A stretch of DNA of 22,413 nucleotides from VFKI01 sp033762075 (lineage in GTDB: Bacteria; Pseudomonadota; Gammaproteobacteria; DSM-16500). The translations under genes were made by a program, and so were the position numbers. Each line of letters begins with the position of its first letter. Positions within the stretch are counted from its first letter, which is position 1. The notes below the pieces were generated by a model. That model did not search any database. It was not told the origin of the DNA and was given only the letters and a program-made list of their open reading frames with translations. Of the stretch, positions 1 to 6,988 are shown in pieces. Location of the stretch: the NCBI GenBank assembly GCA_033762075.1, contig JANRLY010000005.1, forward strand, positions 1-22,413. Direction: 5' to 3'.

Positions 1-35
1 GCGAAAATTTTATCTCAATTCTCTCATTTTTCGCT

Positions 36-839
36 TCAACGAAGTAATTGAGGACACGCCCTAAGCCCGCAGGCTTCACGGCATAAAATTGCAAAATACA
101 TCATAGTAAATGGTAGCCCCCAGATAAGAAAAATACCCAAGGTGCACACACTCGCTAATACAACCAGAAACAATACTACAAGGCCTAATATTGCGAGGCC
201 CCAATAATGGCTCATGATTTCATAGCTTTCAAAAAAGGCTTCAGAAATGGATTTGTCGCGAAAAATTAAGAGGGGTCCAGAAAATAAATAGACAGGAAAC
301 ATTAAATAAAAAAGCGCTGCACCCACTACAAACAAGAGCGTTCCATAGATAAGAAATTGTGCATTTGTTGGTTGTGCAGGCATTGTTGTTGCAAGATAGC
401 TAGGAAGTATATCACCGACGTAACTGAGTAAACCAATGATAAAAGATAAACCGACGAGTTTTTTAAATTTTGAAAAACAAATGCGCCTGGCATGTTCTAT
501 GGTATAGGGTCGAGCAAGGGTTTTATTGAGAAGCATTGTAATCACTATCCATACGAAAAATGCTGGAAAAATAAAGAAAATGGCATAGGGTAATGTTAAT
601 GCAATTGTGATAAAAAGTTTCGACGACCCTATGTTTGGAAATAAGGTTCCTATTATAGCTACTAAAAAAAGAGCAGATAAGATCTGAGTAGCAATAGTCG
701 CTATGACGTAAAAGATGAATAGAACAAGAGTGCGCCATTTTATGCCATCAATGCTCTTCCAGGCTTCTTGCAGTATATCGGAAAAGGTCATTTTTTGTGT
801 CAAAGAGTCATGTATGGTTTGATCCGAATTCGTGTCCAT
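36..839 (-). CDS. multi-pass inner-membrane protein of unknown function
   Basis: About 267 residues, mostly hydrophobic. At least five membrane segments can be read: LVLFIFYVIATIATQILSAL near residue 38, then LTLPYAIFFIFPAFFVWIVI, LVGLSFIIGLLSYVG, LFVVGAALFYLMFPVYLF and a long C-terminal pair containing ILGLVVLFLVVLASV and FLIWGLPFTMMYFAIL. The loop FRDKSISEAFFESYEIMSHYWG before the last pair, and the closing G-x-P pattern, recall the broad group of small hypothetical membrane proteins of the BPSS1780/UPF0259 kind, but I cannot name a family. I chose the ATG at 837-839 over the one at 858-860 because GGAGGG lies 9 nt before it, whereas the upstream ATG would put that site inside the coding region. 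It is divergent from the pur operon. The last residues (CGLRACPQLLR) are coded by a GC-rich palindromic patch and may not be the original end. Confidence 0.75.
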   Translation of the reverse strand: MDTNSDQTIHDSLTQKMTFSDILQEAWKSIDGIKWRTLVLFIFYVIATIATQILSALFLVAIIGTLFPNIGSSKLFITIALTLPYAIFFIFPAFFVWIVITMLLNKTLARPYTIEHARRICFSKFKKLVGLSFIIGLLSYVGDILPSYLATTMPAQPTNAQFLIYGTLLFVVGAALFYLMFPVYLFSGPLLIFRDKSISEAFFESYEIMSHYWGLAILGLVVLFLVVLASVCTLGIFLIWGLPFTMMYFAILCREACGLRACPQLLR

Positions 840-868
840 CCCTTCTAACCCTCCAGGCACATTTGCTT

Positions 869-897
869 ATTATAACAAAAGGATATTTTTTAAACAA
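869..897 (-). promoter_or_regulatory. sigma70-type promoter for the membrane-protein gene
   Basis: On the minus strand a -35 TTGTTT (892-897) is followed after exactly 17 nt by a perfect -10 TATAAT (869-874). Transcription would start near 862 and leave a leader of about 22 nt holding the GGAGGG ribosome site of the gene starting at 839. I see no equally good promoter for purL in the same 141-bp divergent region, and no purine riboswitch-like structure. Confidence 0.65.
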
Positions 898-980
898 AAG
901 CCGCTTACTTCATCTATCTCTTTCCTTCAAGGTGGGAAAATGGTACCCTCACGCCTCCAAAAAGAGGGGTGTTGCAAATC

Positions 981-3287
981 ATGCTGTCGCAGCCAGTTCA
1001 ATCTTTTGATTTTCTTTCATTATCTGCTCAACAAGCGGCGGCCTTACTCCAAAAACACGCGGTGAAGTTATCGGCCGAAGAAGCCTTGATCCTGCAACGC
1101 GATATTCTCAAACGCGAGCCTACCCTGGCAGAGCTCGTTTTGTGGTCTATTCAAGGTTCTGAGCATTGTTCTTATCGTTCTAGCCGTCCTTATTTAAAAA
1201 CTTTAACTACCGATGGCCCTGACGTCATTCTCGGCGCTAAAGAAGATGCAGGTATTGTCGCAATTGCAGAAGATCAAACAGGGTTGCGTTATGGTCTTGT
1301 CGTGAGTCACGAATCCCACAATCATCCCTCCCAATTAGTCCCTTATGAAGGTGCAGCAACGGGGGTAGGCGGTAATATTCGCGATGTGTGTTGTATGGGC
1401 GCTGAAGTCATTGCTGTTGCAGATGGATTACGTTTTGGAGATATCGATCGTCCTCTCACGCGCAAAATCCAGCGCGGCGTTATTGCAGGGATTGCAGGGT
1501 ATGGTAATCCTGTTGGCGTTCCCAATTTAGCTGGCGATGTGTATTACGATCCGGGTTATAACGAAAATTGTTTAGTGACAGTCGTTACTCTGGGAATTGT
1601 GCGCGAAGATCACATTATTCATTCCTATGCGCCTCGTGACGCGAAAGATTATGTTTTTATTTTAGTCGGTAAACCCACCGATTCTAGTGGTTTTGGCGGA
1701 GCGAGTTTCGCTTCCAATGATTTAGCAGCAGAAAATGCTGAAGCGAATAAAGGTGCAGTGCAAGAACCTAATGCTTTCCTCGAAAGACATTTATTAAAAG
1801 CGACTTATGCTTTATTCGACAAAATACGCGCGAAAAATTTAACTGAGCGCGTTGGCTTTAAAGACTTGGGGGCGGGTGGGATTGCATGTGCCTCTGTTGA
1901 ATTGGCTGATGCAGGTGGTTACGGCGCTGAAATTCATTTAGAAAAAGTGCCGGTGAGCCAGAAAAATTTACCATCACATGTGATGTTATGTTCTGAAACT
2001 CAAGAGCGCTTTATGTGGGTTGTGCCACGGGATTTTGCACCTGAAGTGCTCGAACACTACAATCACGCTTTTGCTTTGCCAGATATTTCAGTGGGTGCAT
2101 GTGCTGCGATCGTAGGGCATTTACGTCATGACGGTCAGTATATTGTAAAACATTTCGATGAAGAAATTGTGCATGCGCGTGCATCAGATGTAACAAAAGG
2201 GATTCAACAAAATCGTCCCTTTGTAGTGCCCGTTCGAAAACACACTGAGCCTAATTTACCTGAACCGAAAAACTATCAAACAATTTTGTTGAAATTATTG
2301 GCGCACGAAAATATTGCATCGCGTGCACCGATTTATGAAAACTATGACAAACAAGTGCAAGGCCGTACCTATTTTGAAGCAGGTGTTGCAGATGCGGGGG
2401 TGATGCAACCGTTTAATGATATCACTTACCCTGAAGAAATTCGTGCCACTGGTGTGGCATTATCTTTAGATCAGTGCCCACGTTACAATCGCATCGATCC
2501 ATATTGGGGTGCTGTGAATGCAATCATTGAATCTGCACGCAATGTGACAGCTGTTGGTGCAACACCGATTGCGATCACAGATTGTTTGTGTTTTGGCAAC
2601 CCTGAAAAACCTGAACAAATGTGGGAATTCACTGAATCTATTCGCGGTATGAAAGATGCGTGTGAAGCGTTGCATTTACCCATTATTGCGGGCAATGTTT
2701 CTTTTTATAATGAATCGTCAGAAGGTGCCATTCCTCCGAGTCCCATGATGAGTTGTGTGGGTAAAATTACTGACGTCAAGAAATGTATTGGCAAATCGTT
2801 TCAAGCAGTGGGTTCAATTTTAGTTTTAATCAATCCCCGTCGTGATGAATGCGGCGGCAGTGTGTATTACGCATTGCACGATGTGTTAGGCGCTGCAGTA
2901 CCGAAACCTGATTTAGTACAAATTGCAAATGAATTAAAAGCCATGCATCAAGCCATTGAACAAGGTTTGATTCTTTCTGCGCATGATATTTCAGAGGGTG
3001 GGTTAGCTGTTGCGCTCGCTGAAATGAGTTTTGTGAATCAAATTGGGGTCAATGTAATTGTGCCGGGCGAATTAGCGACGAGCAAAAAATTATTTTCAGA
3101 AACCGGTGGATTTGTTTTAGAAGTGGCAAAGTCAAATTTACAAAAATTCAAAAATATTTTCATGCATCACAAAGTTGCTTTTGAAAATATTGGTGAAACG
3201 ATTTCTGAGAAAACATTGCAGATACAAAAGGTGATTTCATTGTCTATCGAAGAAGCGTGTCGAGCATTTGAAAATGGGTTGCGATAA
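981..3287 (+). CDS. purL: phosphoribosylformylglycinamidine synthase, small-type PurL subunit
   Basis: Synthetase subunit of FGAM synthase (step 4 of IMP synthesis): converts FGAR, ATP and glutamine-derived ammonia to FGAM. About 768 residues, the size of Bacillus/archaeal-type PurL and much shorter than the ~1300-residue fused enzyme of most gammaproteobacteria. Visible PurL-family blocks in order: GSEHCSYRSSRPYL (His62 region), ESHNHPSQLVPYEGAATGVG (~109-128), DSSGFGGASFAS, DLGAGGIACASVELADAG, SETQERFMWVV, then a second PurM-like half with ARNVTAVGATPIAITDCL, IAGNVSFYNES and AHDISEGGLAVALAEM. It must get ammonia from a separate PurQ, which lies two genes downstream. Start: the open frame begins at GTG 969, but the ATG at 981 has AGAGGGG upstream (about 11 nt away), whereas at 969 the same run would abut the codon. 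First gene of the operon. Confidence 0.93.
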   Translation: MLSQPVQSFDFLSLSAQQAAALLQKHAVKLSAEEALILQRDILKREPTLAELVLWSIQGSEHCSYRSSRPYLKTLTTDGPDVILGAKEDAGIVAIAEDQTGLRYGLVVSHESHNHPSQLVPYEGAATGVGGNIRDVCCMGAEVIAVADGLRFGDIDRPLTRKIQRGVIAGIAGYGNPVGVPNLAGDVYYDPGYNENCLVTVVTLGIVREDHIIHSYAPRDAKDYVFILVGKPTDSSGFGGASFASNDLAAENAEANKGAVQEPNAFLERHLLKATYALFDKIRAKNLTERVGFKDLGAGGIACASVELADAGGYGAEIHLEKVPVSQKNLPSHVMLCSETQERFMWVVPRDFAPEVLEHYNHAFALPDISVGACAAIVGHLRHDGQYIVKHFDEEIVHARASDVTKGIQQNRPFVVPVRKHTEPNLPEPKNYQTILLKLLAHENIASRAPIYENYDKQVQGRTYFEAGVADAGVMQPFNDITYPEEIRATGVALSLDQCPRYNRIDPYWGAVNAIIESARNVTAVGATPIAITDCLCFGNPEKPEQMWEFTESIRGMKDACEALHLPIIAGNVSFYNESSEGAIPPSPMMSCVGKITDVKKCIGKSFQAVGSILVLINPRRDECGGSVYYALHDVLGAAVPKPDLVQIANELKAMHQAIEQGLILSAHDISEGGLAVALAEMSFVNQIGVNVIVPGELATSKKLFSETGGFVLEVAKSNLQKFKNIFMHHKVAFENIGETISEKTLQIQKVISLSIEEACRAFENGLR

Positions 3288-3305
3288 CGCTTCCCCCATT
3301 GAAAA

Positions 3306-3397
3306 GGCTTTGTTGCATAATTGTCATTCCCGCCCCCGCTTAAAACATGCGGGGGCGGGAATGACAGGTGGGATTTGATGATTTATGCAACAAAGCC
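3306..3397. mobile_element. 92-bp MITE with IS5/IS903-like ends and an internal hairpin
   Basis: Perfect 15-bp inverted ends: GGCTTTGTTGCATAA at 3306-3320 and its reverse complement at 3383-3397. The end sequence resembles the GGCTTTGTTGAATAAATC ends of the IS903 group of the IS5 family. The flanking 9 bp are CATTGAAAA (left) and CTTTGAAAA (right), 8 of 9 identical, as expected of the 9-bp target duplication of that group. Too short to code; presumed mobilised in trans. Confidence 0.72.
3322..3366. repeat. perfect 18-bp-stem hairpin (GTCATTCCCGC palindrome family)
   Basis: TGTCATTCCCGCCCCCGC at 3322-3339 pairs perfectly with 3349-3366, leaving a 9-nt loop. It lies inside the MITE. No T-run follows, so it does not look like an intrinsic terminator; it could slow decay or transcription of the purL-purM mRNA. 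The same palindrome core recurs at 13914-13947. Confidence 0.8.
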
Positions 3398-3427
3398 CTT
3401 TGAAAAAGGGGGATTGAGGGGGATTTT

Positions 3428-4471
3428 ATGATTAACTACAAATCAGCGGGTGTTGACATCACGGCCGGTAACGAAGCAGTGAAGCGCATTAAAAAAAATG
3501 TCGAAAGTACTTTTTCACCGCAGGTTTTATCTGGTCTTGGCGGATTTGGTTCATTATATGATTTATCTTTCATTCAAAAAAATTACCAACATCCTGTTTT
3601 AGTGCAAAGCATTGATGGTGTTGGTACAAAAATTATTATTGCGCGCATGATGGAGTGTTACGATACCATTGGCATGGACCTTGTCAGTGCAACGACGAAT
3701 GATATTGTTGTATTAGGTGCAACGCCGCTTACTTTATTAGATTACATTGCGAACGATAAATTACGTCCTGAAGTGGTTGCTGCGATTGTTGCAGGGATGG
3801 CTTCAGCTTGTCGCGAAAATGGAATTTCATTAGTGGGTGGCGAAACCGCAGAAATGCCTGGCACGTATCTCGCTGGCGAACATGATTTAGTCGGCGTCAT
3901 CACAGGTATTGTTGAAAAAAATAAAATCATTGATGGTCGTGATATTGTTCCAGGTGATGTGGTACTAGCCTTTGCATCAAGTGGATTGCATACGAATGGG
4001 TATTCGTTGGCGCGCAAATTATTTTTTGATCAAGCAGATTATTCCGTTGAAACACATTTGTCAGAATACAGTCGTACACTCGGCGAAATTTTACTTGAGC
4101 CCCATCTCAATTACACGCGACCTGTGCATGCATTATTAGATTACGGCATTCCAATTAAAGGCATGGCGCATATCACCGGTGGTGGTTTACTCGAAAATAT
4201 TCCGCGTATTTTACCGAAACAGTGTGCTGTTGAAATTAAAAAAGATACTTGGCCAGAGCAACCCATTTTTTCTCTGATGCAAACGCTCGGACAGCTAAAT
4301 GATTTTGAAATGCATCGCACGTTTAATATGGGTGTTGGTTTTATTTTAATTGTCTCGCCTGATCAAATCACCAAAGCGCACGAAGCGTTAACTCACTTGT
4401 CTCAGTTTACGCTGTATGAAATTGGTGAAGTGGTTTCGGGCAATCAAACCGTTCAAGTGGTGACAACATGA
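3428..4471 (+). CDS. purM: phosphoribosylformylglycinamidine cyclo-ligase (AIR synthetase)
   Basis: Closes the imidazole ring: FGAM + ATP to AIR (step 5 of IMP synthesis). 347 residues, the normal length. Family motifs in order: GGFGSLYDL (~39), the substrate/ATP site SIDGVGTKI (~60), MDLVSATTNDIVVLGATPL, GGETAEMPGTYL (~137), SSGLHTNGYSLARKLFF (~180), LEPHLNYTRPVHALLDYGI and AHITGGGLLENIPRILP. The ATG directly follows a repeat arm whose GAGGGGGA supplies a ribosome binding site. The stop overlaps the purQ start as ATGA (4468-4471), so the two are probably translationally coupled. Confidence 0.96.
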   Translation: MINYKSAGVDITAGNEAVKRIKKNVESTFSPQVLSGLGGFGSLYDLSFIQKNYQHPVLVQSIDGVGTKIIIARMMECYDTIGMDLVSATTNDIVVLGATPLTLLDYIANDKLRPEVVAAIVAGMASACRENGISLVGGETAEMPGTYLAGEHDLVGVITGIVEKNKIIDGRDIVPGDVVLAFASSGLHTNGYSLARKLFFDQADYSVETHLSEYSRTLGEILLEPHLNYTRPVHALLDYGIPIKGMAHITGGGLLENIPRILPKQCAVEIKKDTWPEQPIFSLMQTLGQLNDFEMHRTFNMGVGFILIVSPDQITKAHEALTHLSQFTLYEIGEVVSGNQTVQVVTT

Positions 4472-5718
4472 TTCGCATTGCGATTATTCAATTTCCAGGT
4501 TCAAATTGCGAGCGTGAAACAGCAATGGCCGTACGACGCGCAGGGATGGAGCCAGTTGATTTTCTCTGGAATGCTTCGCCGCAGAAGTTGGCAGATTTAG
4601 ATGGTTTCGTCATTGTCGGTGGATTTTCTTACGAAGATCGTTCACGTGCAGGCATTATTGCAGCGATGGATCCTGTCATGCAAATGATTCGCACACAAAG
4701 TGAATTAGGTAAACCTGTATTGGGTATTTGTAATGGCGCACAAATTCTCGTTGAAACAGGATTAGTGCCGGGTTTGCCGAATCATCAACCTGCTGTTGCG
4801 TTAACTGACAACTGGCGCGTGAAAAATGGCATTGTGATGGGCACTGGTTTTTATAATGCTTGGGTGCACATGCGACTGGCTGACCGTTTTCAATTTAATG
4901 CATTCACGCGTCGTTTAACAACAAAAGACATTTTACATATTCCGGTTGCGCATGCCGAAGGAAGATTTCTTATTCCACCGGCCTTGTTGTTAGAAATGCG
5001 TGCGCAAGGCATGGGTGTATTCCAATATTGTAATGCCTCAGGCGAAATCTCTGATGAGTTTCCTGTCAATCCCAATGGCTCAGTCGATAATATTGCTGCG
5101 ATTACCAATCGCGCAGGCAATGTGATGGCGATGATGCCGCATCCTGAAAGAACATCTTTTGGCGATCCTATTTTTGAATCCATGCGTGACTATATTGCTT
5201 CGGGGGAAATACAAAAAGTAGGACCCCTGCATTATCAGCCGCGTTACCCTGACGTGAAAAATTTTCAACTCGCAAAGAACCAACATGAAATGATTATTGG
5301 TCTTTCAGTGACAGATAATCAAGCTGTCTCAGTTGAGAATGCTTTACGAAAATCAGGCATCCCTGCAATCGTAAAGCGTTACACGCATTGGGCAATTTCG
5401 TGTGACTCACCTGAGACATTCAACACGCTTAAGAACAGCGATATCTTGTTTAATCCGCGCAAAGAATATTTGGTCACGTCATTTGCTTCCACCTCGTCAT
5501 TGCGAGTCTCCGAAGCGTCTGAGCTTGGCAACCTATTCTTTTTAATTCGCGCGAAAAATGATTTACAGGGTTTTGAACAACAGAAACATTTATCAGGGAT
5601 TGAAGCCATGCATCATGGTGTTTTGTGGCATCTTGAAACTGAGCCGCAATATCGTGATGTGATTATTGACTCTCATATTTTATTTAATCCGGTGGCGCAT
5701 GACTGTTACATCTATTGA
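4468..5718 (+). CDS. purQ: FGAM synthase glutaminase PurQ with a C-terminal tail of two related modules
   Basis: Residues 1-~258 are a complete class I glutaminase subunit that hydrolyses glutamine and feeds ammonia to PurL: FPGSNCERETAMAVRRAG at the start, nucleophile Cys88 in GICNGAQIL, and His225/Glu227 in MMPHPERTSFGDP. PurQ is normally 220-270 residues, but this one has 416. The additional tail has two related ~62-residue modules, 274-335 and 355-416, sharing SGI-x-A, an aromatic HW/WH position, and SDILFNP versus SHILFNP. Each reads as strand-helix-strand-helix-strand. The linker between them (about 343-355) is coded by a palindromic repeat. No separate purS is present, so the tail may replace the PurS dimer that split FGAM synthases need; this is inference, and I see no clear PurS signature. 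Overlaps purM by 4 nt and purC by 20 nt. Confidence 0.9.
   Translation: MIRIAIIQFPGSNCERETAMAVRRAGMEPVDFLWNASPQKLADLDGFVIVGGFSYEDRSRAGIIAAMDPVMQMIRTQSELGKPVLGICNGAQILVETGLVPGLPNHQPAVALTDNWRVKNGIVMGTGFYNAWVHMRLADRFQFNAFTRRLTTKDILHIPVAHAEGRFLIPPALLLEMRAQGMGVFQYCNASGEISDEFPVNPNGSVDNIAAITNRAGNVMAMMPHPERTSFGDPIFESMRDYIASGEIQKVGPLHYQPRYPDVKNFQLAKNQHEMIIGLSVTDNQAVSVENALRKSGIPAIVKRYTHWAISCDSPETFNTLKNSDILFNPRKEYLVTSFASTSSLRVSEASELGNLFFLIRAKNDLQGFEQQKHLSGIEAMHHGVLWHLETEPQYRDVIIDSHILFNPVAHDCYIY
5495..5533 (+). repeat. palindromic repeat inserted in frame in purQ
   Basis: The stretch begins CGTCATTGCGAGTCTCCGAA and ends GCTTGGCAACC, following the CGTCATTGCGAG...CGAAGCG...TGGCAATCC plan of short palindromic repeats scattered in many proteobacterial genomes. 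It codes for roughly residues 343-355 of PurQ, a Ser/Glu-rich linker lying exactly between the two tail modules, and keeps the frame. The internal pairing is imperfect, so it may be an old, decayed copy. Confidence 0.6.
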
Positions 5719-6673
5719 AACATATAAAGCACATATTAAAAATAATCTTTCGTCCGCATTGACTGAGACGGATTTTTCTTTCGGCAAAAAAATGCGCGGC
5801 AAGGTGCGCGACACGTATGACTTGGGTGATCGTTTGGTGCTCATTACAACGGATCGACAAAGTGCTTTTGATCGTGTTTTGGCGTCAGTTCCTTTTAAAG
5901 GTCAAGTATTAAATTTAACGAGCGCTTTTTGGTTTGAAAAAACAAACGATATTGTGCCGAATCATTTAATTGACATTCCAGATCCCAATGTCACGATTGC
6001 AAAAAAATGTAAGGTTTTTCCAGTGGAGTTTGTTGTCCGTGGATATATTACTGGCACAACCAATACTGCATTGTGGACGATTTATCAAACAGGCGCGCGC
6101 GAATATTGTGGAAATGTTTTACCTGAAGGGTTACGTAAAAATCAAAAACTTGATCATCCTATTTTGACGCCGACAACAAAGGATGCAAAACATGATCGTC
6201 CTGTCACACCGGATGAAATTATTCGTGAAGGCATGATGACACAGGCGGAATGGGATGAGGCTTCAAAAATAGCATTACGTTTATATCAACGTGGTGTTGA
6301 AATCGCGGCAAAACAAGGTTTGATTTTAGTCGATACAAAATATGAAATGGGTCTTGATGCGGATGGGCGGATTGTTTTAATCGATGAAATACACACGCCC
6401 GATTCCAGTCGCTATTGGTTGGCGAATAGTTATGCTGAGCGTTTTGCACAAAATCTTGAACCAGAAAATATTGATAAAGAATTTTTACGACTTTGGTTTG
6501 TGAAAAATTGCGATCCTTACAAGGATGCAACTTTACCAAAAGCGCCCGATGAATTAGTGATCGAATTATCGCTGCGCTATATTCAATTATATGAAATGAT
6601 TACGGGGAAACTGTTCCAGTTTCCTGAGAAGAGGCAGTCAGCGATAGAGAGGCTTGGAGATTTAGTTTTTTAA
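5699..6673 (+). CDS. purC: phosphoribosylaminoimidazole-succinocarboxamide (SAICAR) synthase
   Basis: Joins CAIR and aspartate with ATP (step 7). 324 residues from the ATG at 5699, the longer Ade1-like type rather than the ~237-residue E. coli type. Motifs: GKVRDTYDLGDRLVLITTDR with SAFDRVLASVPFKGQVLN, the substrate loop EFVVRGYITGTTNTALW, ILTPTTKDAKHDRP, and DTKYEMGLDADGRIVLIDEI followed by HTPDSSRYW. The frame is open from 5666, but the extra residues (MTLIFYLIRWR) are read from the purQ tail in another frame and are unlike the family, so 5699 is preferred; its ribosome site is weak (GGTGG). It overlaps the end of purQ by 20 nt, which points to coupling. Its TAA stop runs into the left arm of the next repeat element. 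Confidence 0.94.
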   Translation: MTVTSIETYKAHIKNNLSSALTETDFSFGKKMRGKVRDTYDLGDRLVLITTDRQSAFDRVLASVPFKGQVLNLTSAFWFEKTNDIVPNHLIDIPDPNVTIAKKCKVFPVEFVVRGYITGTTNTALWTIYQTGAREYCGNVLPEGLRKNQKLDHPILTPTTKDAKHDRPVTPDEIIREGMMTQAEWDEASKIALRLYQRGVEIAAKQGLILVDTKYEMGLDADGRIVLIDEIHTPDSSRYWLANSYAERFAQNLEPENIDKEFLRLWFVKNCDPYKDATLPKAPDELVIELSLRYIQLYEMITGKLFQFPEKRQSAIERLGDLVF

Positions 6674-6965
6674 AATCCCCCTCAATCCCCCTTTTTCAAA
6701 GGGGGAAGTTTCTATAGCGCCTCTTCTTCCGCTTTTTTAAAGGGGGAATTGTTGAAGCGTCTCTTCTTCTCGCTTTTAAAGGGGAAGTTGCTGAAGCGTC
6801 TCTTCTTCTCGCTTTTAAAGGGGAAGTTGCTGAAGCGCCTCTCTTCTTCCGCTTTTTTAAAGGGGAAGTTGCTGAAGCGCCTCTCTTCTTCCGCTTTTTT
6901 AAAGGGGAAGTTGCTGAAGCGCCTCTCTTCTTCCCCCTTTGAAAAAGGGGGATTGAGGGGGATTT
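6672..6965. repeat. inverted-arm repeat element (copy B) filling the purC-purF gap
   Basis: The 315-bp gap holds this element and nothing else convincing. The left arm 6672-6708 starts AAAATCCCCCTCAATCCCCC and ends CAAAGGGGGAAG; the right arm 6930-6965 is its reverse complement except for one fewer T at the end. Each arm also folds on itself (CCCCCTTT/AAAGGGGG). The interior is a tandem array (see 6702-6945). The left arm overlaps the purC stop codon. The outer arms match copy C at 11951-12112. Confidence 0.88.
6702..6945 (+). repeat. tandem array of six ~39-42-bp units inside copy B
   Basis: Units begin GGGGAAGTTGCTGAAGCG and end in a T-run then AAA: 6702-6741 (divergent), 6742-6780 (39), 6781-6819 (39), 6820-6861 (42), 6862-6903 (42), and a last one from 6904 that merges into the right arm. 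From 6742 on the complete units are multiples of three, so a reading frame starting at TTG 6749 stays open through the array and joins purF. It would give repeats such as LLKRLFFSLLKGK and LLKRLSSSAFLKGK. Units 3 and 4 are identical, which points to recent amplification. Confidence 0.88.
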
Positions 6966-6988
6966 ATATTAATACTCACGGAGTCACC

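Larger units (their letters stand above)
3290..3427 (+). repeat. right arm of the 38-bp-arm repeat family (copy A), split by a MITE
   Basis: The purL-purM gap (140 bp) holds one arm of the element also found at 6672-6965 and 11951-12112. The arm starts CTTCCCCC at 3290, is interrupted by a 92-bp insertion at 3306-3397, then resumes as CTTTGAAAAAGGGGGATTGA and ends at the purM start codon. No left arm is seen, so this copy is one-ended. Its final GAGGGGGA (3416-3423) sits just before the purM ATG at 3428 and appears to serve as the purM ribosome binding site. Confidence 0.8.

Noticed and set aside
840..980. PurR operator or purine riboswitch before purL
   Set aside because: No PurR-like ACGCAAACGTTTGCGT site or aptamer fold seen; only a promoter for the opposite gene stands out.
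797..1065. Short overlapping frames before purL
   Set aside because: They run through the promoter region and the start of purL in other frames, with no ribosome sites and no recognisable protein.
3322..3366. Terminator or riboswitch between purL and purM
   Set aside because: There is no T-run, no purine or ZTP aptamer-like layout, and the hairpin is part of a MITE.
6702..6945. CRISPR-like array of ~40-bp periodicity
   Set aside because: The units are continuous tandem repeats with no unique spacers, and they lie between inverted arms; no cas genes are present.
6749..6988. N-terminal 80-residue extension of PurF
   Set aside because: It starts at TTG in repeat DNA and would bury the catalytic N-terminal Cys; a good ribosome site precedes the ATG at 6989. 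Kept as a finding only.
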